Origin: Rhizobacter sp. Root1221
GTDB taxonomy: Bacteria > Pseudomonadota > Gammaproteobacteria > Burkholderiales > Burkholderiaceae_C
Assembly: GCF_001425785.1 (NCBI RefSeq)
Contig: NZ_LMDI01000007.1
Coordinates: forward strand, 1-64,000
DNA length: 64,000 bases
Direction: 5' to 3'
Shown here in pieces: positions 57,647 to 64,000 of this stretch. Below the pieces are notes generated by a model. That model saw nothing but the letters and a program-made list of their open reading frames with translations. It searched no databases and was not told where the DNA came from. How positions within the stretch are numbered: position 1 is the stretch's first letter; each line of letters starts with the position of its first letter. The position numbers and the translations under genes are program-made.

Positions 57647-60600
57647 TCAGTGCGCCCCGCCAGGCGCCTCGAGTGCCACCTCGGCGATCTCGCCCGGCAC
57701 CTCCCGGCGCGCCAGCAGCATGTACATCGTGGGCACCACGAAGATGGTGAGCAGCGTGCCCACCGTCATGCCCCCCACGATCACCCAGCCGATCTGCTGG
57801 CGGCTCTCGGCACCGGCGCCCGACGCCAGTGCCAGCGGCAGCGCCCCCAGCACCATGGCGCCGGTGGTCATCAGGATGGGCCGCAGGCGCAGCGACGCGC
57901 CCTGCACCACCGCCTCCAGCGTGTCGAGCCCCTGTTGGCGCAGCTGGTTCGAGAACTCCACGATGAGGATGCCGTGTTTCGTGATGAGGCCCACGAGCGT
58001 GATGAGCCCGATCTGCGAGTACACGTTCAGCGTGCCACCGGACCACTGCAACGCACCGAGCGCCCCGAGCATCGACAGCGGCACGCTCAGCATGATCACG
58101 AACGGGTCCACGAAACTCTCGAACTGCGCGGAGAGCACGAGGAAGATGAACACGAGCGCGAGCACGAACACCAGGCCCAGCGCACCACTCGAAGACCGGT
58201 ACTCACGCGACACCCCGTTCAATTCGGTGGAGTAACCCGGCTTGAGCAACTGGGCCGCGGTGGCATCCATGAACTCGAGCGCCTCGCCCAGCGAATAGCC
58301 CGGTGCCAGGTTGGCCGTCAACGCCACCGACCGCCGCTGGTTGAAGTGGTTCAGCTCGCGCGGGCTCACCGATTCCTTCACGGTGACCAGCGACGACAGC
58401 GGGATCATCGCGTCACCACGGCCGCGCACGAAGATGCGGTCGATGTCTTCCGGCGTGGTGCGCCCGCGCCCTTCGGTCTGCACGATCACGTCGTACTGCT
58501 CGGCCTCGCGCTTGTAGCGCGTGACATTGCGCCCGCCCAGCATGGTCTCGATGGCACGGGCCACCTGGTCCACCGCCACGCCGGCATCGGCCGCGCGGTT
58601 GCGGTCCACCTGGATGAAGATCTCGGGCTTGTTCAGGCGCAGGTCGGTGTCGGGCTGCACGAGGCCCGGGTTCTTGTTCATCTCGGCCAGCACCTGCTGC
58701 GACACCCGCGACAGGTTCTGGTACGAATCGGACGTGACGATCACGAAGTTGATGGCCCGCTCGCGGAACCCCTGGCCGAGCGACGGCGGGGTCACCGGGA
58801 ACGCGTTGACACCCGGCAGGTTCGCGAACTTCGGCAGCATGTCGCGCGCGAGCCATTGGGTGGTGCGCGTGCGCTGCGTCCAGTCGGTGGTGCGCATGAA
58901 CGCCACCCCCTGCGACACCGTGGGGTTGCCCGTGACCACGAACACCCGGTCGAACTCGGGGTACTGCATCCCCACCTTCTCGATCTCGCGCATGTAGCGC
59001 TCGGTGTAGGCCATCGTGGCCCCGTCGGGTGCGTTGACGGTGGCCAGGATCACACCGCGGTCTTCCAGCGGTGCCAGTTCGCTCTTGGTGGTCCGGAACA
59101 GCCACACACTCGCCACTGCCGACCCGGCCATCACGAGCAGCACGAGCCAGCGGCGCCCCAGCACCCAGCGCAGCGCCAATTCGTAGCGGCCCGTCAGCGC
59201 CACGAGCCACGACTCCATCAGGCGGTCGAAACGGTTCGGGTTCGGGTTGTGGCGCAGCAGCTTGCTGCACATCATGGGCGTGAGCGTCAGCGCCGTGAAG
59301 CCGGACACGATCACCGCCCCCGCCAGCGTCAGCGCGAACTCGACGAACAGCCGGCCGGTGCGGCCCGGCGTGAATGCAAGCGGCGCGAACACCGCGGCGA
59401 GCGTCATCGTCATCGCGAGCACGGCAAACGCCACTTCCTTCGACCCCTTCAGTGACGCCTGGAACGGCGAGAGCCCCTCCTCGATGTGCCGGAAGATGTT
59501 CTCGAGCATCACGATGGCGTCGTCCACCACGAGGCCGATCGCCAGCACGAGCGCGAGCAGCGTCAGCGTGTTGATGGTGAAACCGGCCAGCGCCATCATG
59601 CCGAACACGCCGATCAGGCTCACGGGGATGGTCACGAGCGGGATGATCGACGCCCGCAACGTGCGCAGGAACACGAACACCACCAGCGCCACCAGCACCA
59701 CCGCCTCGAAGATGGTGTGGTACACGGACTTCACCGACCGGTCGATGAAGACCGAGTTGTCATTGGCCTGCTGCACCCGCACGCTGTCGGGCAGGTCCTG
59801 CTGGATCTTCGGCAGCACCTCGTACACGCCGGCCGACACCTCGAGCGGGTTGGCCGTGGCCTGGCGGATCACGCCCATCGACACCGCCGGCCGCCCGTTG
59901 AGGCGCACGCTCGAGCGTTCGCTGGCCGCCGCCTCCTCGATGCGCGCCACGTCCCGCAGGCGCACCGAATAGCCGTTGACGGTCTTGAGCGCCACGTCGC
60001 CGAACTGCACCGGCGTGGCGAGGTCGGTCTGCGCGGTGACGCTGAACTCACGCTGCTGGCTCTCGATGCGGCCCGCGGGCACCTCGAGGTTCTGGCGGCG
60101 CAACGCGTCTTCCACGTCCTGCACCGTGAGCCGGTACGACGCCAGCTTGTCGGGGTCCACCCAGATGCGCATCGAGAACTTGCGGTCGCCGTTGATCTGC
60201 ACGTCGGCCACGCCGGGCACGGTCTGCAGCCGCGGCTTGACGATGCGGTTGATCAGGTCGGTGATGACCAGCGGCGACAGTGTGTCGCTGCTGAACGCGA
60301 GCCAGATGGTGGGCGTGGCGTCGGCCTCCACCTTCGCGATGACGGGCTCGTCGATGGCATCGGGCAGCTTGGCCCGCACGCGGGAGACGCGGTCGCGCAC
60401 GTCGGCGGCGGCGTCCTCCGGGCTCTTGGTGAGCTTGAACCGTGCGGTGATCTGACTCTGTTCGGCCCGGGACACCGACGTGATGATGTCCACGCCCTCG
60501 ATGCCCGCGATGGAGTCCTCGAGCACCTTCGTGACCTGCGATTCGATCACCTCGGACGAGGCACCGGTGAGCCGCGTGGTGACGTTGACCACCGGTTCGT

Positions 60601-60721
60601 CGATGCGCGGGTACTCGCGCACCTGCAGCCGCATGAAAGAGACCGCCCCCACCAGGATGATGAGCAACGACATCACGGTGGCGAACACCGGGCGCCGGAT
60701 CGAGGTTTCGGAGATCTTCAT
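57647..60721 (-). CDS. RND multidrug efflux permease (HAE-1 type)
   Basis: Encodes 1024 residues with the duplicated 12-helix RND layout and two large periplasmic loops. The N-terminus I-R-R-P-V-F-A-T-V-M, proton-relay G-L-V-V-D-D-A-I-V-M-L-E-N near residue 405 and G-L-I-T-K-H-G-I-L-I near 920 are typical. It exports drugs across the envelope with the adaptor encoded 6 bases upstream and an outer-membrane channel that is not in the window. The substrate range is unknown. Confidence 0.93.
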   Translation of the reverse strand: MKISETSIRRPVFATVMSLLIILVGAVSFMRLQVREYPRIDEPVVNVTTRLTGASSEVIESQVTKVLEDSIAGIEGVDIITSVSRAEQSQITARFKLTKSPEDAAADVRDRVSRVRAKLPDAIDEPVIAKVEADATPTIWLAFSSDTLSPLVITDLINRIVKPRLQTVPGVADVQINGDRKFSMRIWVDPDKLASYRLTVQDVEDALRRQNLEVPAGRIESQQREFSVTAQTDLATPVQFGDVALKTVNGYSVRLRDVARIEEAAASERSSVRLNGRPAVSMGVIRQATANPLEVSAGVYEVLPKIQQDLPDSVRVQQANDNSVFIDRSVKSVYHTIFEAVVLVALVVFVFLRTLRASIIPLVTIPVSLIGVFGMMALAGFTINTLTLLALVLAIGLVVDDAIVMLENIFRHIEEGLSPFQASLKGSKEVAFAVLAMTMTLAAVFAPLAFTPGRTGRLFVEFALTLAGAVIVSGFTALTLTPMMCSKLLRHNPNPNRFDRLMESWLVALTGRYELALRWVLGRRWLVLLVMAGSAVASVWLFRTTKSELAPLEDRGVILATVNAPDGATMAYTERYMREIEKVGMQYPEFDRVFVVTGNPTVSQGVAFMRTTDWTQRTRTTQWLARDMLPKFANLPGVNAFPVTPPSLGQGFRERAINFVIVTSDSYQNLSRVSQQVLAEMNKNPGLVQPDTDLRLNKPEIFIQVDRNRAADAGVAVDQVARAIETMLGGRNVTRYKREAEQYDVIVQTEGRGRTTPEDIDRIFVRGRGDAMIPLSSLVTVKESVSPRELNHFNQRRSVALTANLAPGYSLGEALEFMDATAAQLLKPGYSTELNGVSREYRSSSGALGLVFVLALVFIFLVLSAQFESFVDPFVIMLSVPLSMLGALGALQWSGGTLNVYSQIGLITLVGLITKHGILIVEFSNQLRQQGLDTLEAVVQGASLRLRPILMTTGAMVLGALPLALASGAGAESRQQIGWVIVGGMTVGTLLTIFVVPTMYMLLARREVPGEIAEVALEAPGGAH

Positions 60722-60727
60722 GGCCGG

Positions 60728-61900
60728 TCAGCGTTGTGCCGCGGCGCTGCCGGCGGCCGCCACGCGAGGCGCCGACGCCGGCACGGACGCCGCGGCCTCG
60801 CCCACCTGCACCACCTTCACCGGCAGGCCGTCGCCGCGCATCAGGCGCGCCTGGCCCGCCGTCACCACCAGGTCGCCGGCCTGCAGGCCCTGCAGGATTT
60901 CCACCTTGCCAGGCACCCGAAGGCCCAGTTTGGCCTCCAGGCGCTGGCTGGTGGGGCCGGCCGGGCCGTCGGTGACCTTGACGAGGAACTGGCGTCCGCC
61001 CTGCGGCACCAGCGCCTCCTCGGGCACCACGACGGCCTCCTCGCGGGTCGAGAACACGAGCCGCGCCCGGGCGAACATGCCGGGGCGCAGCACCCCTTCG
61101 TCGTTGGCGATGCTGGCGCGCACGAGCAGCGAGCGGCCGTTGGCGTCCAGCTGGGAGTCGAACGCCTCGACCCGCCCCTTGAACGAGCGGCCCGGCAGGC
61201 CGTCGAGGGTCACGTCCACGGACTGGCCGGCCTTCAGGCGCGACAGCACCCCCTCGGGCAGCCGGAAGTCCACGTACATGGCCGCCACGTCGTCGAGGTT
61301 GACGAGGTCGGCCCCGTCCTTGACGTAGTCGCCGACGTTGACGAGGCGGATGCCCGCCACGCCATCGAACGGGGCCAGCATGCGCATGCGCACCAGTTGC
61401 GCCTGGGCCAGTGCCACCTGGGCCTCGGCCACCTCGAGCGCCGCGGCGCTCTGGTCGACCGCGCTCTGGCTCACGAAATTCTGCGAGGCGAGGTCGCGGT
61501 TGCGCTGGAGGTTGGTGCGCGCGATGCTGGACTGGGCCTTGGCCTGCGCCAGCTGGGCGCGCTGCAGGGTGTCGTCCAGCTGCACGAGCAGCTGGCCGCG
61601 GCGCACGCGGGCGCCGTCGGCGAACCCGAGCCGCGACACACGCCCGCTGGTTTCGGGCCGGAGCACCACCCCTTGGCGCGACCGCAACGACCCCACCGCC
61701 AGGGTTTCGTCCAGCAGGCGCATCGAACTGGCACGCGCCACCTCGACCGCAGCAGGGCCTTCCGGCCCTGCGCGGCCCGGCGCGGCGCTGGACGCCGCGC
61801 GCTGCCCGCTGCCGTCCTGGCGCTGGTACACCCACGCCGCGGCGCTGATGCCCACGAGCCCCACCACTGCCACGAGGGCGTGAAACTTCTTGATCGTCAT
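60728..61900 (-). CDS. RND periplasmic adaptor (membrane fusion protein)
   Basis: Encodes 390 residues. An N-terminal membrane anchor (V-A-V-V-G-L-V-G-I-S-A-A-A-W-V) precedes a lipoyl/hairpin region. V-L-R-P-E-T-S-G-R-V and G-Q-L-L-V-Q-L-D-D-T-L near residues 80-110 and the coiled coil (~110-165) are typical of the AcrA/MexA type. V-V-P-E-E-A-L-V lies in the beta-barrel. It bridges the RND permease and outer-membrane channel. There is no local regulator gene. Confidence 0.9.
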   Translation of the reverse strand: MTIKKFHALVAVVGLVGISAAAWVYQRQDGSGQRAASSAAPGRAGPEGPAAVEVARASSMRLLDETLAVGSLRSRQGVVLRPETSGRVSRLGFADGARVRRGQLLVQLDDTLQRAQLAQAKAQSSIARTNLQRNRDLASQNFVSQSAVDQSAAALEVAEAQVALAQAQLVRMRMLAPFDGVAGIRLVNVGDYVKDGADLVNLDDVAAMYVDFRLPEGVLSRLKAGQSVDVTLDGLPGRSFKGRVEAFDSQLDANGRSLLVRASIANDEGVLRPGMFARARLVFSTREEAVVVPEEALVPQGGRQFLVKVTDGPAGPTSQRLEAKLGLRVPGKVEILQGLQAGDLVVTAGQARLMRGDGLPVKVVQVGEAAASVPASAPRVAAAGSAAAQR

Positions 61901-61961
61901 TGAAAAAATGCTCCGGCGTTCACTCTAGAGGAACGCCTTCCCCTGCGCATGAGGGCGATCC

Positions 61962-62414
61962 TCAGCCTTCGCTGCGTGACTTGGTGGCCAGGGCCTTGTT
62001 CGCCAGCGCATCGGCCCGTTCGTTGTACACGTCGCCGTTGTGCCCGCGCACCCACCGTGTCGTGACTTTCCTGGCATCCGCGGCCGCAAACAGCTGCTTC
62101 CACAGCGCGAGGTTGGCCACCTGCTCGCCCTTCGAGTTGCGGTACCCCTTGCGTTCCCAGCCGGCGCGCCATTCGGTCAGGCCCTTCAGCACGTACTGGC
62201 TGTCCGACACCAGCTCGACCGCATCACCCGCGGGCACCCGCGTGAGACCCTCGAGTGCCGCCGTCAGTTCGGCGATCTGGTTGGTGCCGGGCCCGATGAA
62301 ACCGTAATGGTCGGTTTCGGTGCGGCCATCGGGGGCGATCAGCACGGCACCCCACCCTGCCGGGCCCGGGTTGGAGGGCGCGCAGGCCCCGTCTGTGTAA
62401 GCGACCCATTTCAT
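61962..62414 (-). CDS. rnhA: Ribonuclease HI
   Basis: Encodes 150 residues. Catalytic acids are Asp in Y-T-D-G-A-C, Glu in I-A-E-L-T-A-A, Asp in V-S-D-S-Q-Y-V and Asp in N-E-R-A-D, with His in R-G-H-N-G-D. It removes RNA from RNA-DNA hybrids. It follows the methyltransferase gene by 55 bases on the same strand. Confidence 0.95.
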   Translation of the reverse strand: MKWVAYTDGACAPSNPGPAGWGAVLIAPDGRTETDHYGFIGPGTNQIAELTAALEGLTRVPAGDAVELVSDSQYVLKGLTEWRAGWERKGYRNSKGEQVANLALWKQLFAAADARKVTTRWVRGHNGDVYNERADALANKALATKSRSEG

Positions 62415-62469
62415 CGTGTCGTGTATCCCGTGTGTTCAAAGAGGAAGCGGAGTGTCGCCGATGATGCTG

Positions 62470-63297
62470 TCAGTCCTTCGTGCGATGGTGGCTCACCACC
62501 GCCTGCGCCGCCTTGACCGCCATGCGGTGCTGCCGCGCCAGGCCCACGAGCCGCATGCCACGCACCCGCTTGACGGCCACCACGCAATAGACCGCGCCGA
62601 ACACCGGCCACCAGCGCTCGCCCACGCGCTCGGCCCAGTCGAACCGGGCAAGCCAGCGCTCGGACCGCAGCGGCGGCGCGTAACACCCGAACCGCCCGGA
62701 CTCCACCTCGAAGCTCAGCAGGCGCAGCCAGTCGCGCATGCGCCGGTACCCGAGGAACTCGCCTTCGCTGGGCAGGAACAGGGCCTCGCGCGGGCGAAAC
62801 CCCATCTGCCGCCACAGGCGCCCGAGCCGCTGGCGAATGCCCCAGAGGCTGCGAGGGTTGAAGCCGAGGATCACCGCCTTGCCCTCCGGCATCAGGACCC
62901 GCTCCACCTCGCGCAGGGCGAGATGCGGGTCCCGGGCGAGTTCCAGCGCATGGGGCAGCACCACCAGGTCGAGGCTCTGGCTGTCGAACGGCAGCGCGTC
63001 GAAATCGCATTGGAGCACCACCTGCGCCCTGGGGTAACCTTGGCGGCTCGCCGGAGAGGGAACTTCGGCACCTCGCGGCGGCTCCATCGGGGCCTCCGGG
63101 GCGCCAGCGGCGAGCCACCGGTGGGGCATGCGGTTGTCCCGCAGGGCATCCAGTTCAGGAAGCCCGAGCTGCAACGCGTGAAATCCGAAGATGTCGGCCA
63201 CACTGCGATCGAGCTGCGCCTGCTCCCAGGCCAGCAGGTAGCGCCCGGGCGGTGTTTCGAGCCATTCCGCCAAACTTATAATGACGAGTTCTGTCAT
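62470..63297 (-). CDS. SAM-dependent methyltransferase, type found next to rnhA/gloB
   Basis: Encodes up to 275 residues. The visible core is A-L-P-F-D-S-Q-S-L-D-L-V-V-L-P-H-A-L-E and R-V-L-M-P-E-G-K-A-V-I-L-G-F-N-P-R-S-L-W-G, typical of a methyltransf_11 protein of the gloB-rnhA region in betaproteobacteria. The glycine-rich motif I is replaced by a weaker V-A-D-I-F-G-F-H-A segment. The ATG at 63297 overlaps the divergent gloB ATG by 2 bases; a TTG at 63273 (then A-E-W-L-E-T-P-P-G-R) is an alternative start that would free the promoter. Confidence 0.8.
   Translation of the reverse strand: MTELVIISLAEWLETPPGRYLLAWEQAQLDRSVADIFGFHALQLGLPELDALRDNRMPHRWLAAGAPEAPMEPPRGAEVPSPASRQGYPRAQVVLQCDFDALPFDSQSLDLVVLPHALELARDPHLALREVERVLMPEGKAVILGFNPRSLWGIRQRLGRLWRQMGFRPREALFLPSEGEFLGYRRMRDWLRLLSFEVESGRFGCYAPPLRSERWLARFDWAERVGERWWPVFGAVYCVVAVKRVRGMRLVGLARQHRMAVKAAQAVVSHHRTKD
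63277..63282 (+). promoter_or_regulatory. Perfect -10 hexamer just before gloB
   Basis: TATAAT at 63277-63282 would start transcription near 63289, only about 7 bases before the gloB ATG at 63296. TTTCGA at 63255-63260 is a weak -35 with 16-base spacing. gloB mRNA would have a very short or no leader. Confidence 0.45.
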
Positions 63298-64000
63298 GAA
63301 CCTGCTTGCACTGCCTGCCTTTGCCGACAACTACATCTGGATGCTCCACGATGGCCGGCAGGCGCTCGTCGTCGATCCGGGCGACGCCGCCCCGGTGCAC
63401 CAGGCGTTGGATGTGCACGGGTTGGCCCTCGCGGCAATTCTAGTGACTCACCACCACAACGATCACGTCGGCGGCCTCGCCGGGCTTCGAGAACGCCTGC
63501 AGGGCCCCGTGTTCGCCCCTGCGCGTGAAACCATTCCGCAGCCCACCGTGCCCGTGACGGGGGGTGACACCGTCCAGGCGCTCGGCTGCGCGTTCGAGGT
63601 CATCGACGTGCCCGGCCACACCGCGGGCCACATCGCCTACGTGCACCGGCCCGCACACGGCGCCCCGATCCTCTTTTGCGGCGACACGCTTTTTTCGGGC
63701 GGCTGCGGCCGCCTGTTCGAAGGCACGCCGGCCCAGATGCACCAGTCGCTCACGCAACTGGCGCAACTGCCCGCCGACACCCGGGTCTGCTGCGCCCACG
63801 AATACACCTTGTCCAACCTTAAATTCGCCCGAGCGGTCGAACCTCACAACACCGACCTGCTCGACTACACGTCCCGCTGCGAAAATCTGCGCAGCCGGGG
63901 CTTGCCCACCTTGCCCGGTTCCATCGGCCAGGAACAACGCATCAACCCGTTCCTCCGCTGCGGCCAGCCGGCCGTCGTGGAGGCTGCCCGCCGCCACGGT
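63296..64000 (+). CDS. gloB: Hydroxyacylglutathione hydrolase (glyoxalase II), 3' end outside window
   Basis: The first 235 codons are visible and open to the right edge; full-length GloB is ~250. The metal motif is T-H-H-H-N-D-H-V-G-G near residue 53. The later ligands are in V-P-G-H-T-A-G-H, F-C-G-D-T-L-F and C-C-A-H-E-Y-T. It hydrolyses S-D-lactoylglutathione to D-lactate and glutathione, completing methylglyoxal detoxification. The N-terminus M-N-L-L-A-L-P-A-F-A-D-N-Y-I-W matches GloB, fixing the start. Confidence 0.93.
   Translation, partial: MNLLALPAFADNYIWMLHDGRQALVVDPGDAAPVHQALDVHGLALAAILVTHHHNDHVGGLAGLRERLQGPVFAPARETIPQPTVPVTGGDTVQALGCAFEVIDVPGHTAGHIAYVHRPAHGAPILFCGDTLFSGGCGRLFEGTPAQMHQSLTQLAQLPADTRVCCAHEYTLSNLKFARAVEPHNTDLLDYTSRCENLRSRGLPTLPGSIGQEQRINPFLRCGQPAVVEAARRHG

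Overview
The window is GC-rich, gene-dense DNA that reads as chromosome of a betaproteobacterium of the order Burkholderiales. The gene order alaA-hom-thrC-mobB-moeA-moaD-moaE-crcB-clpB and the bcp-phoH pair are typical of that order. A Rhizobacter-like, plant-associated member is plausible but cannot be settled from the sequence. No rRNA, tRNA or CRISPR array was recognised. The only mobile DNA is the tail of a transposase at the left edge.

Layout. 0-9 kb is accessory: a transposase remnant, a Gly-rich exported barrel-like protein, a hydrolase, two methyltransferases, an LRR/Imm26-like protein, an HxlR regulator and a YopJ-family effector. 9-16 kb holds a catabolic-looking operon (MFS, TPP enzyme, RraA-like) under an AraC regulator, an MBL-fold/TetR divergent pair, and the first of two paralogous roadblock-like proteins. 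16-23 kb has a periplasmic catalase with its ankyrin partner, a lipoprotein, an AraC/SnoaL pair, OxyR and a VirK protein. 23-31 kb has nadA-nadC, a ComFB protein, a pectate lyase, nadB, the second roadblock-like paralogue and an AraC regulator. 31-46 kb has a GH52 beta-xylosidase and the conserved housekeeping block up to PhoH. 46-52 kb is a three-gene operon for a lipoprotein that fuses a galactose-oxidase-type copper radical oxidase to a di-heme peroxidase-like domain, followed by a mono-heme cytochrome c and a Sco-type copper chaperone. 53-64 kb has prpE, an NlpC/P60 protein, moaA-mobA, an RND efflux pump, rnhA, a methyltransferase and the start of gloB.

Two signals stand out. First, three sites fit the HrpX/HrpB PIP (hrpII) box with exact spacing: upstream of the YopJ-like gene, upstream of virK (with a well placed -10), and a perfect copy upstream of the barrel-like protein. 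This implies a type III secretion regulon whose apparatus would lie outside the window. Second, the copper-oxidase/cytochrome operon looks like a self-contained extracytoplasmic redox system: oxidase, peroxidase, electron carrier and metal chaperone, with both internal gene junctions being 4-base ATGA overlaps. With pectate lyase and xylosidase nearby, the window fits a bacterium that attacks plant cell walls and manages the peroxide that results.

The housekeeping part supplies NAD (nadA, nadC, nadB), threonine (hom, thrC), molybdenum cofactor (moaA, mobA, mobB, moeA, moaD, moaE), protein disaggregation (clpB) and peroxide defence (oxyR, bcp, catalase).
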